A stretch of DNA of 64,000 nt. It comes from Mucidula mucida (lineage: Eukaryota > Basidiomycota > Agaricomycetes > Agaricales > Physalacriaceae). Where the stretch lies: assembly GCA_015501055.1 (NCBI GenBank), contig JADNYV010000160.1, forward strand, positions 21,451 to 85,450, in the 5' to 3' direction. How positions within the stretch are numbered: the first letter of the stretch is position 1; the number at the start of each line of letters is the position of its first letter. The position numbers were made by a program, and so were the translations under genes. This document shows, piece after piece, positions 11,022-25,743 of the stretch. The notes under the pieces are model-generated. The model was given only the letters and a program-made list of their open reading frames with translations. It did no database searches and was not told where the DNA came from.

Positions 11022-12903
11022 CTAATTGGCGACCATGATCCGTCTCGTTTGTCGGTCACTGAGTAGTTTCGATATAGTGAGTGTTCCTGCGCTTGCAACC
11101 ACACATATCTTCATTCGTGGAGGTCAGCAACCAATTGGCGAGAGTGCAAGATCTACATACCCCACTGAAAATGACTGGCCGGACCCAAAGAAGCTGCGAG
11201 GTTAACAAGGCGCCGCACACGGGGGGACCTAGAAAGTCAGTTTGAGAAACCTCAGTGCACTATCTGTTGCATACCTATCAAGGCGCCGACAGCTGCGATT
11301 TTCCGATTAGGTTCAGTAGGCAAGTACGAGACTTGAAAGCGCTTACCCCCTATACCAATCGACACTCCCAATCGTGCTCTGAATATATGCATCCTCAGAA
11401 ATGCACTACTACAGTAGTGAAACACTCACCCAATATCAGAAACATTCGGTGTGAGGTATGCAATCATCGGGGCTACGAGGCTAATGACTGAAAGTTATTG
11501 AATAACGGCAGGCTTCCCGCATTCAATGAATTGCTTACCAGACCCAGCAAAGAAGCCATAGAACACGGCCATAGATATGACGCCTGCTGCATCCTTCATG
11601 GCCACCCATGAGAAGATCAAGATACCACACGCAAGAGCACACGGAATCATCATGTTGAAGACGCCCACGCGGTCTACAACGATTGTTGGCATAATTCGAC
11701 CGAGTACACCAACTCCGTTCAGTAGAGTGATCTAGCCAACGTTCCTGAGTATGGCCACATTCTGAATGAGACGGGCAGCCTACCGAATAGAACGCCAAAC
11801 TTTCGCTTAATCCGTTCTCCACTGCATCGAGTTGGAGGAAGAATGTTGGGAAGTAGACGCCGCAGTATAATATAAAGACGCTGAGAGTAGCCAGGACGTA
11901 GAGCTTGTCGGTGAAAAAGCTCTTCCAGTATACAAGCTGTTTCTTGAGAGTCGTGTCCTTGGGGCGAGCGGGTAATCGAGTGGTCATCAAGAGATTTGCA
12001 ATAATCAGAAGCACGAAATTGAACAAAGCGCTAACACGGACACCCCATGCGAAGCCGAGACGACCATGGAAGAGATTGTTGAGCATGATCGGATGAACAA
12101 GACCACCAACGGAGGAGCCAGCTTGCGCGAGTCCCATCATCAATGACCTCCGTTTCTTGAAGTGATGCGAGAGTACGCCAATGGCAGGTACATAGAGCAT
12201 GCCTACTGCTATACCAAGTCCGAGGCCATCAGCGAGGAACATCTTGTGTGGGTTAGAAAAGGATCTGTCACTGGGGAGCAACCATACCTGCCAAAATTTC
12301 TGCTCCTGACAGAACGATGTCATGACAAGGCAGAATGTAAGGAGAATAGAGCCCGATATCATGACCCAGCGGCTATGTTGTATGTTTAGACGGACAGAGT
12401 ACAAGCTGAGCGCGATGATGACCCACAAATAACCGTGATCCATCGCGTAGCCGCCCGGGATGCCAGAACATCCCAAGAAGAGAACCTGCACACTACCAAT
12501 CCAGCTGATCTGGAACGAGGAAGATTCGCTGAGATATTCCCGAACGAAAAAGTCTGTCATTGCGGTGAGTTCTGAACCCTAGTACAAACGATCTACGGAA
12601 GATACCTTCATAGACGCCATAAGCGTTCACGTATCTGTTTAGCGTTAGAGCGGTGTTTATTGTATAGGTAACTTTGTTACCCAGATGAGCAGAAGACGGC
12701 GAGAAACCTAAGAGGAATCAGAGCTCTGCAAAATGTTATACCAAGGTGTGAGCTTACGCGCCCACCAAGGTCATCCAAGCCGCAGCGCCACCATCTGGAG
12801 GTTCAAGAGGGTCTGCTACAACAGACGGTTCTGGTTTCTCCGTGCTTTTCTCTACGTCGTCAAACGGAGGAAGGCTCTGCGATGAAGGGGTAGTGGGATT
12901 CAT
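11022..12903 (-). CDS. MFS monocarboxylate-type transporter
   Basis: A fungal monocarboxylate-porter (MCT/Mch-like) family member of the major facilitator superfamily, expected in the plasma or organelle membrane. ATG at 12903 gives a Pro/Glu-rich cytosolic N-terminus followed by the family signature PPDGGAAAWMTLVGA. Later exons carry GYVNAYGVYE, SSSFQISWIGSVQVLF, LGLGIAVGMLYVPAIGVLSH, AQAGSSVGGLVHPIM and NGVGVLGRIMP. The last exons read ARLGVSIGIGAVGALIGPPV, GALLTSQLLW and a charged tail ending RRIMVAN. About eleven exons splice in phase with short introns (for example donor GTAAGC after exon 1) and give twelve transmembrane segments. The substrate is unknown; related proteins carry carboxylates, riboflavin or unknown metabolites. 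It lies upstream of, and divergent from, the PLP enzyme gene. Confidence 0.9.
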
Positions 12904-14002
12904 AGTTTGGGGCATGATAGTTAGCAGCTGTACAGCGTGAAGTACCTGTTATGCTTCTGCCATCATTTTGACACGATTTTAATAGCGCGGGCATCACTAT
13001 GTGCGTAACGAGAAGCCGAGCAGAAGGTTTGATGCAGATGCTAAGCGCTTCGACTCGTACGAAAATCCCACGTAGCACGATATGCACGCAGCCCCTCTCC
13101 AGAGACAGGATTACCCTCAGCAGAAAAGGGCAGAAAAGACTCAGACGTTGTGGCTTCGAGACAGCTGGGGCGGCAGCTGGGTCGGGAATGTTAACGAGCG
13201 GGAATTCGGGGGGTTGGGCCGGTTGACCGACGATGGCACGTGTGCGTTTCCATTCTGATCACCCTCCGCTATCTTTGACGCTCGAGCAGCGAATGCGGCC
13301 CCACACCGGTCTTGAACTTCGTCCGTCAGGCACGTCTCGCCTGAGCATGAGCGCAACTTGGGCGTGACCGATGTACGAGGACTTCGGCCTCTGTCTCTTT
13401 TAGGACAGGCACCATTCTGATTCTCTACCAGTCTCGTCGGACTGGATGCCATTCCGGAATAACCACTCTTTACAACACCACTTTTTGCCTCTCATGCAAG
13501 GCTTAGGCGTATGCCAACACGTCTTGCGCGTGTCTGGGGCGGAATCACAGATAGCAGCTTATTTGCATTTCCGTCTCGGTCGTCGTGTATAATATTGGGA
13601 TTTGGTAGACCAGTACGACTAGTCCTTACTGCTTCCGACGCGACAGCGTGTAGTCCGTATTTCTAAGTATTTGTCTCGAACTTAAGTTCCTAACTTTGCC
13701 CCTCTAGATCCTGGCGCAACCTGCACTGTTCGTCTATCTCCGTGCAAGTAATATAACAATGCCGTACACAGGAATATCAACGGGTTGGAATACGATTCAT
13801 CCCAATGTGGAGAGTGGATCTCACGAAAGAAACAATCCTCAGAGGAAGCGTGGCGACCTGGAAAACGAGATTTGAACGCACTTGGAGTACCTCGACAGAC
13901 TTGGAATCTGATGTGTGCTGGCATGTAGGCACTGTACTTCTCAATTGAATTCACACGCTTTGACCGTAACGTTTCTCTACCGCAGCTCCACAGCAGGGTG
14001 TA
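12904..14002. promoter_or_regulatory. Divergent intergenic region (MFS / PLP enzyme)
   Basis: About 1.1 kb between the divergent starts of the transporter and the sulfhydrylase-like gene, so both promoters should lie here. No conserved operator or clear TATA box was recognised. Open frames here are short and unsupported. Confidence 0.35.
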
Positions 14003-16047
<2,045 letters not shown>

Positions 16048-16367
16048 ACGATACTCTGTGGAACGGCGTTCTGTTTTCGAGTTGTCTCTCCGTGTGTCCT
16101 ATGTGGTGCTTTCCTGATGCAGGTATATTGTCGCAGACCAGAATATGATACAAGCTTTCCTGTTGTCATCCCGTCACTCCGCTATCGTGAGAAGCACGGA
16201 ACGTTGAGAACTAAGTACATGGTTTTCGATCTACCAAGTCACAGAGCAGAAGCATGACCAGGGTTACAGGAATGACGCCACAAGACTCAAGGAGTAAATT
16301 GAAAATTAAAAATTCTTAAGCGGGCCTCGAGGCGAAGGAGTTCTCAAATAGTATCTTTCTGGAAACC

Positions 16368-17962
16368 ATGGTCATCGATGCGACATTGAAAGCCGTTGCC
16401 ATTGTTGGAGCCGGTACAGCCGGTCTTGCGATGATGAAGACCCTCTTGGACTTGCCAGAAGCACAACGAAGGAGCTGGAATATTGTTGTCTTTGACCGAC
16501 AGAGTGAGGTCGGAGGTTTCTGGCCAGTATTATTCAAGCGTCACACAGATTCTAGCTCATACTAACTGCAAGTACAGCTGTACGACGAACAGCCAGCGAA
16601 GCCGCTGAACCTGCCTCTCTCGCCTCTGTACTCTCATCTTGTGACGAACGTGCCAATCCCGATGATGACTTACCCGGACTTTCCCTTCCCGTCTGGGACT
16701 CCGTTATTCGCGAATCATAGGCATTGCCTGGCTTATTTCAAGCGCTACGCTTCTCACTACCGACTCGAGCCTTACATCTCCCTAAACTCCGAGGTTATTT
16801 CTGCCAGCTGGGTAGGAAATTCCACAAATGGGCAGTGGGAAGTCTCCTATGAGCAAGCTGGAACACGACACGTTCAATTCTTTGATCACCTGATCGTTGC
16901 TGCTGGTGTGAATCATTTCCCAATAGTGAGCAGCTGGCCTGGACAGGAACTGTGGCTCCAAGGCTCTCTGTATCGCTCTGTCACACATGCTGTCTGGTAT
17001 AGAGGTCCTGCATCGTTTGCCGGCAAACGTGTCTTGGTCATTGGCGGCGCCGCTAGTGGCATTGATATAGCGAATAGACATCTTCCGTTGCTGCCGAGGT
17101 CAGATTGCCTCAGTAGTATGCGCCTTGAAGCAGTCTGACCACTTTACAGACGTATCTCTGTCTGCGAAGCACGCCTGATCCAATCTATGGCGCCATCTCA
17201 AGCAAAGTCCAACGTAAACCCGCTGTCTCTCATTTTGTCGCCAACGGGATAGTCTTTGTGGATAACACGGTGATTGACGTTGACGTGGTCGTTCTCGCCA
17301 CTGGCTACGAGAAACGCGTTCCATTTCTTGAGGCTGGAAAAGCACTTCAGGTCGTCGATGCGCAAATAACGATAGACGATCTTCATTGCAGAACGCTCTT
17401 CACGGTACATTTTACGGTTACCCATCATCTCCTTCCACTAACGAACTCTCAGAATCGTCGCTATATATTCCCACTGTACAAGCATACACTTTCGCTTGCA
17501 GACGCATATCCAGTCAATGCGCTTGCATTCGTCGGACTAAACACGGCGAAAGTTGGTAATGCCATGCTTGACATTGCGCAATCCATCTTCATCGCGCAAT
17601 CCATCCTCCATCCTGACCTACTTCCCTCTAGAGAAAAACTCTTATCTGCCTTGGCTGCCGACGAACACGTATTACGAGAGCAAGGACTCGATCCCTATGT
17701 CCAGGGACATACACTATTGGATGGAGTCGCCGATGATTATCAGGACGAGCTCGTCGCTCTGGCTCAGCCGGGGATATGCGGACCATTTGTTCTGAAGTGG
17801 AGAAGGGATCTCATGAAATGGATCCATGTTAGAGCAGCGTGGAAACGCGTGGAGAAATTAGGGAATGAAGATACATGGTTGAAAGGAGTTGAGACCGAAG
17901 AGGAGTGGGCCAAGCTCATTTGTGATTTGGACGTCTGGGAAGCTGTAGATTGCAAGTTGTAG
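16368..17962 (+). CDS. Flavin-containing monooxygenase-like protein
   Basis: An FAD/NADPH-dependent monooxygenase of the FMO/dimethylaniline type, which oxygenates soft nucleophiles (N or S). The N-terminal FAD fold is VAIVGAGTAGLAMMKTLL, with VFDRQSEVGGFW after it. The second dinucleotide fold is VLVIGGAASGIDIANR, preceded by an FMO-like linker (SLYRSVTHAVWYRGP). The conserved DVVVLATGYEKRVPF block follows, then NALAFVGLN. Intron 1 (16527-16577, branch CTAAC) removes frame-breaking sequence after GGFWP. The junction after PLLP near 17099 needs a very short intron (about 32 bp) to stay in frame, so it is uncertain. Same strand as, and 320 bp after, the PLP enzyme. Confidence 0.88.
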
Positions 17963-18277
17963 TTAGAGGCGCTGGCGTGTGAGATCGTCATGTGACCCTG
18001 TTAGCCTGCGACCGCGGCGTAGTCGGCTTATGACATCGTTTCATCGTTTCAGCGATGTGCCTCCACTCCAACTTCACGGACGAGTCCTCATTTCATACTA
18101 ACATCTTTGCTATATCGTGGCGTAAATGGTCTCATTGGGCTCTTACAAACTTCAGCTTCAACTTCGCCGAAGTCGCGAGCTCACGCAGGCATAAGGAGAC
18201 AAACTACATCTGATTCACCATCTGTATCCAGCAGTAGTAAGTTACGTACAACGACGCAAATAATTTCCCTAGATGCT
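17963..18277. other. Convergent intergenic spacer
   Basis: Space between the stops of the monooxygenase (+) and the CmcJ-like gene (-). No gene is supported; the 3' ends of both transcripts should lie here. Confidence 0.5.
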
Positions 18278-19207
18278 TCACTCAAAGAATAGGATCGCCC
18301 TCAACTCGATGGATTGGCGAAGGGGAGAGCCCTCCGGCGTCGTGGGATCAACGAATGAGCTATGCGCATTGAAGCTCACCACGTCGGGGTCCTTGCTGGA
18401 GTCGAAACTGAAAAGAACGCGTCAAGAGGGTATTCGGTAGGTTTAAAACACTAAAGCACCACTTAAAAATGACAACCTCCTCAGGCGTCATGCCCCGCAG
18501 GTAGACCCACTTGTGGTTCTTGTTCCACTTGACTGCGTAAGTCTCCCCTGGACCACCAGGGAATTTGAGCGTCATAGGGAACAGGTCTACGTCCTTGTCG
18601 ACGGTGCTGCTATCAATGAATCCGAGCGGAGTGTCATAGGCCGCGTTGCCTATAGGTCTCCAGAGATTGACGATTTGGAAGCGGTACTTGCTGAGCAAGT
18701 CGCTCGCCTCCTCCTCTGAGAAATGACGAAAAACGCGCGCTACGGCTGAAGTCGGCGTCTGGTCAGCGTGCACGTTGAAGACAGGCTGGCGCTTTAGCGG
18801 CGACTCCTCCATGTCTCCGGGACGGTGTCTGCGAATGGCTGAAGCAGTATAAGACTTCGTAACACGGTGAGCTACAGCTACTCACTATGGTCGAAGATCT
18901 TGACTTTGAACGCGCCGGTAAGCTTCTTGTAGAGCTCCTCGGACTCAGGGTAATATTGCTTTACGACTTCCTCGTCATTTGTGAACGAGGTGTGGCAAGA
19001 GACATGCTTGTAGTATTGGAATCCAGCGTGGTCAAAGAGGTACTGGTCCTCCTTTCCGCGGATATTCTCGACGGACACGGTGATATTGTCGCGAATGTAG
19101 TTCTTGTCGTCCCTATCATTGATATTTTTGTAGGCTCGAGCACCATCCGGAGGAGGAAGATAGTACGGAGCAACTACAGTCGTAGTATCGACCGTCTTGG
19201 TTGACAT
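18278..19207 (-). CDS. CmcJ/AsaB-like oxidoreductase
   Basis: A member of the family containing cephamycin CmcJ, fungal AsaB and GA4-desaturase-like proteins, often annotated as hydroxylase/desaturase and frequent in specialised-metabolite clusters. Three exons splice in phase. Exon 1 (ATG 19207) gives PPDGARAYKNINDRDDKNYI. Exon 2 gives IRRHRPGD, PVFNVHADQTP, then YRFQIVNLWRPIGNAAYDTP, DLFPMTLKF, GETYAVKWNKNHKWVYLRGM and TPEEVVIFK. Exon 3 gives FDSSKDPDVVSFNAHSSF, DPTTPEGSPLRQSIELRAI and stop. The NLWRP, GETY, MTPEE, FDS and H(S/T)x-F-DPTTP motifs are the family signature. Length is about 270 residues, as usual. The substrate is unknown; it sits convergent with the monooxygenase. Confidence 0.88.
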
Positions 19208-20143
19208 GATGGTTGGGAATTGTCAAGCAACTGCTGAACCTCACAAACCGCTTTTCCAGAGTGAACAAACAGTCAACACGGCGGATTCCCTTTTGCGTAC
19301 TTTTATTATTAAATACAAATACTCTCACAATAACAGTCACACCTTCTAATTCAGAAATGAATGATGGGCTTGTTCGTGTCTACTGAGGGCGTATTATTGT
19401 TGATCTTGAATCGTATTCTTGACGTCACCGGTTCTTATCCTTCCTGCATCTGGCGCTTCCGGGATCCAGATCAAGTTTTCGACCGCCCCTTTACCTCCTA
19501 AAAATAGCATATGTGTAAGTGTAGTCAGGTGTAGTCACCGAACCAAAGACGCTAAATATCATAGACCTTCAACGAGTGCGTACTTTCCGCTTGATGGAAG
19601 AGCTCAGGTCTCAACTGAAGTCTGATGCAGATTCAAATTGCCGCCAAGCACGGCCTTATTCAAAGGAGTAACTGAAGTACACGCTTTTGGTTTGGCTGAT
19701 TGTTCGATTCATTCATAAATGGGTTCTTTTAGCGCCTTACTAGCGGGAGAAGATCAGTGATGGACCGCTGCAGCGTTGATACAATTGCTCCATCTCATGT
19801 CAAGGAGGACCCATGTGAACGAACTCCATTCTCTATACGCCGTCTTCAAGAAGTTGGTTGTTCCTATGTCAGATGATGTCCCAAAGTTTATGATGGTTCA
19901 CTTGTGCGCATACAGTCTGCAATCATGCCTCAAACGAATACGCCGATCTTATTTTGGTGTCACCCCAGAACTTGAAGAAGGTGAATGCGGAGTTCTCGCT
20001 ATCTGAAGACTGGTATGCATCAGTTGCTCCTTCGCCGCCTTGTTACGATTCATCACTGTCACGCGAAGCTGTCAACAGTTCAGAGGAGCGTATTTAAGTG
20101 CGTGAACGTGGATTTCGACTTCATTCGCCCCACTCATCTCGAT
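19208..20143. other. Intergenic between divergent genes
   Basis: Separates the CmcJ-like gene (-) from the MIF-like gene (+) and should hold both promoters. Short frames, including one of 76 codons at 19776, lack any recognisable domain. No distinct regulatory motif was identified. Confidence 0.4.
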
Positions 20144-20711
20144 ATGCCAATCCTCGAAATCACCACCAACGTCAAGGTGAGCTCCGCGTGCACCGGTTGT
20201 CTCTCATTGCTCATCCAGATTGCTTCCAGGTTCCCGACGAAAAGGCGTTCACCGCCGCGTTGGCTCAGGTAAAGCCACACCGCCCGAAGGTCGAGGACGT
20301 GGCTCACGCATTTTCTAGCACGGAATCACAGTCCTTGGGATGGACAAATACTGGAACGTCATGTACAAATACAACGAAGGCCTGATCTTTGCTGGAACCC
20401 ACGAGCCGGCCTTCTACATGACCATCGTAAATTTCCTTCTCGTTCAACTTCTCGTATAACTAACAGCACCCTCAGCTCACCGTCTTGGGATTGCCCACTT
20501 CCAACAACGCAGGATACAGCAAAGAATTTTTCGCTTTCATTGAGAAAGAGCTCGGTATTCCCCATGACCACGGCTACATGTACGTTGAATCGACTTTAGG
20601 GCATTCCCTTTCCTTAGACTTCCGTTTAGCATCTACAACGATCCAGGCCCTGACCGTCTTGGGCACAAGAGCACCACGTTCGATGTCCTGTTGAAGCAGA
20701 TGGGAAAATAG
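20144..20711 (+). CDS. MIF / phenylpyruvate tautomerase-like protein
   Basis: A small tautomerase-superfamily protein related to macrophage migration inhibitory factor, which keto-enol tautomerises phenylpyruvate through an N-terminal proline. The start is fixed by MPILEITTNVK, where Met removal exposes Pro1. Five exons splice cleanly: VPDEKAFTAALAQ, HGITVLGMDKYW, YKYNEGLIFAGTHEPAFYMT, LTVLGLPTSNNAGYSKEFFA, ELGIPHDHGYI, then IYNDPGPDRLGHKSTTF to a GK stop. Length is about 121 residues, close to the usual 115. Introns are about 40-53 bp with GT...AG ends. Cellular role in fungi is largely unknown. It neighbours the metabolic block but may be unrelated to it. Confidence 0.9.
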
Positions 20712-21399
20712 GCAGCTGCAGGATGTCTATAATAAACAAATGTAACAATCGATCTATGCCAATTCATTCTGTTTGAGCATCACCGCGCACCAGCAGCGAG
20801 TTTCTGGGTTAGGCACATCACGCACGGAGAGGAGATTCGATGGAATGGAGAATAAAGAAAAGTATCCAGGCGAGTCAGCCCTCAAGGTCAAGGCGTTCCA
20901 AGACCATCGATGATGGGAACCCATACCAGTAACGCATTCCGTGGCATGTTGAAATCGATGATAGGTCAAATTCGGCCATCAGAATGTGAACGACAACGCG
21001 TAGAGGAGAATATCCGTACTATCTCTTGTGTTAAGTGCACGCTGGTGCCCGCACCTGGCAAGTCAAAGGAGGTCATTACGTTATGTGTAAAGGCAAGGCA
21101 AGAGCAAGGATGGAGTCGTGTCTCAGCGCGAAAGGAATGTGGGACAAACGCCTTGGCAGTAATGGCAGCGTTCGTGTGAGGGGTTGAAGAGAAAAACAGT
21201 GAGAACCATGGAGGTGAACAACCCCAGGTAACCGTTAGACCATGAGTATGCTGAAACGACCACAGAATACATGAAGATTCCATGCGTAATCCTGAAGACT
21301 CGGCAGGCCAAAGAGAAAGACGGGGCGCGTCTCGTCGTATCCAGAGTTGAAAATCAGCAACCCCCAAGTCTCTAGATCGTACTCACAGTGAAACGCGAC
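20712..21399. other. No gene recognised
   Basis: Short open frames only, with no motif or splice-consistent protein. The stretch ends where repeat copy B begins. Confidence 0.4.
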
Positions 21400-22690
21400 A
21401 CTTGAAATTAATCATACCCCACACACGGATAACACACAGACACGCTCACAGCCGCGTACCTCAGCTGGTACTGTACGTGTGCCTGTGTTCATTTCCCCCA
21501 AGTGTCGAATTTTTGCTCCCCCAGCCACCAGTGTTCGTCGGCATTCATGTATAGTAGGCGTCCTCAAACACGAGTTCTACGTGGACGAGTGTCTTAACGA
21601 GTAAAACAATTTGACTGGAAACACAGATTTTTTTTGTGTCGAGTAGGCATGTCATTGGGTGGACATTCAACGTTCCGTCGAAAAAGACCTTCAAATAACG
21701 GAACGCGACTCGGAGCCAGCATACCAGAGGAGCCACCCCCCGGAAAATATGCCGTCCCGCAATGAAAAACTCCCTCCGTTGTAAGGCGAGCACAACCTGG
21801 ATGACGGCAATGGATAGACAGAGAAAGCAAAGCGACTAAGAGTTGGAGAGGAAGGTCAATCCGCCTGGGCCTCCAATAGTGTCCGGTGATGGCACGGCAG
21901 TGAGAGGTCCGGCAAGTATGTCGCCAGAGGCGCGCGCTCGAATTGCGAGAAACGGATATGCGAGGCGTGGAATGGGTGTCCCATAATAGCGCGCCAATTG
22001 TGCAGCATGTCAAATGAAGGTTGGCGACGAGATGGCCTTTAATCCCAGAGGCGTATTGGCATAGCTGATAATCTTTCTTTTACAGGCATTAGGGACGCCC
22101 CATTTTTGCGCTACATGCCGCGTCTTGTTGGTTGAAACCTGAGACTTGAGGCATAAGAATATCCAGCTCCCGGCGGACAAGTAGCCCAGTTGTTACACAT
22201 CCGTCCGTTGTGCAAACAAATCGCGCTTTTTTTGCCAGAAAAAAAAATCTAGAGAGTACATACCTTCCATGGCCGGGTAGGCTCTAGCAAAGAAAGAACA
22301 AGCAGAAGGTTGACAATCTGCTTGTCACGCAATCAAACGTAGACACGTACCGCATTCGGTAAGTTGCTACGATGCGGAAGAAATTGACGAGTTTTTTTTT
22401 GCCCTGCGAAGCTTTTTGTTCAGCTGAGAACCAACTCGCATCGTGGTGCGATTTCAGTGCGTGTCAGTCAGTGGGCTTTTTCTATTTGACGGGTAGGGCG
22501 TCACGGTCGAATTTCACGGCTCGCTGTCATAGCTCGTGATGTGGAAAGCAAAGTACACAAGACTAGCGAGGATGACAGGATAGCGTCCGGGTTCTCCCTC
22601 TACGCTCTAAATACATGTGTTGAATAAAGGTCTCTTTACACAGAATGAGGAACCCTCACCGACGATACGTCGCGGCCCCCGATTTAGATT
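21400..22690 (+). repeat. Long dispersed repeat, family R3, copy B
   Basis: The intact counterpart of 6640-7920. It starts near CAGCCGCGTACCTCAGCTGG (box-A-like) and ends at GAACCCTCACCGACGA. A stretch of about 500 bp in the middle (21880-22395), including long T and A runs, is poorly matched in copy A. Copy A carries instead the nested insertion at 7085-7610. No open frame with a known domain is present. Confidence 0.7.
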
Positions 22691-22930
22691 CTCCACATAA
22701 GAGTAATGACCCAAATCAGCTCTGGGAGAGACGGTGAAGCAAATGAGCGAGAACAAACGCAAAGCCTAATCCCATTCCGTACACCAATACCTACACGCCC
22801 GCCGTTAAGAACACCGGCCAATAAAGTTGCGCACCGCCAACGTCGCACCAGTGTTCACGAACAGACCAACGGAAACTCGCGACATAAACACGACCGTAGA
22901 ACAGAAGCGAAACGTCCGAATGACCCAGGG

Positions 22931-24771
22931 CTATGACACTCGAAAACGCGTGTCATTGATGTAATCCGAAGAGCGGTTAGGGAGCTTTGGAGCTCTTCCT
23001 TCACTAGTCGGCGATATCGACGAACAGTCGCCACTTCCGCCTGCATGGGAGTGTATTTCTGAAATGTCCATTAATGCGTCGAAACAAAATACAAAGCATC
23101 CGTCCATTAATACTGTCCATGCATCAGCACACCAAAACAAAACAAAACAAAGTACCACACTCACTCTAATCTGATATGACCCGCTCGCCTTTGTGAGGTA
23201 TCGCACCCACTTGATGCTATTATAATTACTCTTCTCAAACACTTTCAAGAATCGCACAATCAGGCCCGAAGATGTGAACATGAGCACCTGGAAATCGACA
23301 TCGATAGGCGGCCGCGCCCAAACCTGCCGTGTCGTCGTGCTCGTCAGCTCCGCCGCGCCAGAGAACGTGCACTCCTGTCCTCCTTGAAGCCGCGGAATCT
23401 TCCACACCACCACATTCTCAGCAGGAACGTATTTGGCCTTGCCGGTAGCAACCTGACAGTCGACCGATGTGGTGTTCAAAGGTGTGGGTATTCGCAGAAC
23501 GACGTTGGTCGCGGACAGTTTGTTTCCAAATGCAGTTTTGACCGTCACGTCGTATGATACTTTGGTCGTCCCGATTTCCGTGACTGTTGGTATTACCCGG
23601 AGAGGAACCTTGACGTTCGTTGTTGCTCGGTACCTGCGCATCCTTGATTAACATGTGCAGTTGAGGAGGGAAATGAAAGACCTACCTCATCAATTCGAAT
23701 TCGCCGTCTGGTGGAATGAAGCTGATACTCCTATCGGCGTCAAAGTCGTTGAGACGGACACATTGATGGAAGCGGCAGTCATCCAGCTCGACGGCATCGC
23801 TCATGCCCTTCTCGCTCTTGTCGATAACGAGCTTGTCGTTAAGACCAAATTTGCATTCGGGGGTACCAGACAGGTAGGCGCGCATTTGGATGTGGCCATC
23901 AACGTCGGCGCGTAGGACGGTACCTGGTGGTCGTTAGTTGGAGACTTTGAAAGGCATTGCATAACGCACCTTTCGCTGACATGCTGAGGTTGACAGTTTC
24001 GACAACATCGACAAATGCCTCGTTCTTCTTGTATTTGACATCCCCACGTCGCCAGCTTGTCGCGCCAGTAGCTTGAGCTGTTATCTTGGACGACTCTTCG
24101 GCAGCGATGGCAGACGAGACGATGCTCTCTGTTGTGATGTACGTCTTGAGAGTATCTATTTCGCTGTTCTGCGGGTAGCCAAAGTCATTGATTTCTATTA
24201 CATAGTGAGATTGAGTAGGAGGGCATGGAAAACGCGCGCACCGTCGATTAGCTCGTATATCAACACAAAGTTGTTCTTTATTGACTCTTCGTCAATCTTC
24301 CCAAAGTAAGACTTGCAGATATTGATGAACCGGTAACAGAATTCGAACACTAAGGCGGCGTTCGCGTTTGTCCTGCGAGACAATAAGTCAGCAATACAGG
24401 CAAGCAAGACGCGAGGAACGAAGACAACGCGAATAGAACCATTGTTGAACGGATAAAGCACATACTTGGTGACTGCCACGACATACAAGTTGTTGATGCG
24501 AACGTGGAAGAAACTGGTCGATCCCAGCGTTATAATCGGCGACCGAACATCGCTGTTCGACACGACCTGAATCCGAAAGACGTCTGCAATGGACCGCCTG
24601 CGACAGTCGTGAATTGGGCGGAAAAGCGGTGCTTTTTCGGTACCCACTTGAAGTCCGTGCGGTACAGGCGCGATATCAGGACCTCCCCCTTCTGGTTGAA
24701 TATAAAGAACGCCTGCGAGGGGGCCGTCAACGCGGGGAAGAGCGAGGGGATATGAGACGCACGGAGATCAT
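22931..24771 (-). CDS. AP-2 complex subunit mu (clathrin adaptor)
   Basis: The medium chain of the AP-2 adaptor, which binds tyrosine-based cargo signals and membrane lipid during clathrin-mediated endocytosis. The start is resolved by a three-codon first exon at 24771 (MIS) spliced to [18 protein letters not shown], the canonical AP-2 mu N-terminus. Further exons read [98 protein letters not shown] and [18 protein letters not shown]. The longin-like N-domain and the C-terminal mu-homology domain are complete, about 425 residues. After SYQIR a canonical GTGAGT donor occurs where the family normally ends, so the last residues are ambiguous (stop at 22931, or 22855 if spliced). Confidence 0.95.
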
Positions 24772-25508
24772 GAGAGTTTGAGGGCAAGGGTATGTCACCG
24801 ATCGTTTACCGATCGCTGTTCCGGACCTTGCTTCCGATGCGCTTTTCTGGATAGGGTGCGAGTGCTCATTTCGAGCTCAAGGTTCACTTCATGGCAAAAT
24901 AAATACTCATCAAATCCGTGGGCGTGTAGCCGAGCTGCTAAGCGTACCACCTAGGGAAGGTTTGCGCTGTTTTTTTCTGTCAGTGCCACCCAAGCTTCAA
25001 GTATGTATTCATCTATCCTAGTGTCGTGTTTCTGCCAGTCAGATGAGGTCGACCTCGGCATATCTGATTTTCAGGTCCGAGTTCAAGCAATGCGGAGAGG
25101 AGTGTTTGTCTTTTGGTTTTGAACTGCCCAAGTCTTAAACGTGGACGCTTCAAGTCATCCAAGGCATGAGTGATTTGAATGTTTCTTTCTATGTTCTGGG
25201 TTGTGGATTAATGTTGATTCGAGTAACCACAAATTACGGTTCGCTAAGATGCATTTTCTTTCGACTTTTTCCGCCTGTGTTTGTCCCTCTCGCCGCTGAT
25301 ACAGAAGCAAACAAAAGAACGTACCAGATCAATTGAGTTGGGATTGTCCTTCTTAAACGGTGGCCGCGTATCTCAGTCGGTAGTTGTGCAGCTTGATAAA
25401 GGTGGCTAGGATTTTTGCAAGTCAGGCCAAATCAAATTGAAAGCGGGTAGTGCATGAAGCTCCAGTCTTCATTTTCAGTAGAACACGAAGGCCAAAAATC
25501 ACTATGTG
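24772..25508 (+). repeat. Intergenic with two tRNA-like SINE heads
   Basis: TAGCCGAGCTGCTAAG near 24927 fits a tRNA box A and is followed 35 bp later by a T7 run, a pol III-type terminator. A second head, GCGTATCTCAGTCGGTAG near 25367, resembles the conserved 5' part of a tRNA and the head of repeat family R3. Neither forms a full cloverleaf. These look like tRNA-derived SINE fragments beside the retrotransposon. No protein gene is supported. Confidence 0.45.
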
Positions 25509-25737
25509 CTAGCTTAGACTAATGCGAGGAACGAGCGTGAAGTCTAAGCGTTAGATAAGTTAGCCAGAAATGTGTGAGGTCCGCAGAGCCGGCAAGTGCC
25601 AGGACCGGCTGGTCCCATCTTTGGGGATAATGTAAGCACTGCCGGCGTTGGACGCGCTTTGCTCTTTTTTTTCTCTGCGCGTCCATCAGCGCATTCTCGT
25701 CGCGTTATTCTCCTCGGTCTTCGTGGAATTTTCGAAT
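25509..25737 (+). repeat. Split direct repeat A1 (left end of Ngaro-like element)
   Basis: Begins CTAGCTTAGACTAATGCGAG and ends ...GTGGAATTTTCGAAT. The same 229 bp recurs at 31256-31484. It contains a short hairpin-prone GTGCCAGGACCGGCTGGTCC stretch and precedes the gag-like ATG at 25744. Confidence 0.9.
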
Positions 25738-25743
25738 CTCGAC

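Noticed and set aside
20712..21400. Overlapping frames of up to 133 codons
   Set aside because: No motif, no splice-consistent chain and no conservation pattern; treated as chance frames.
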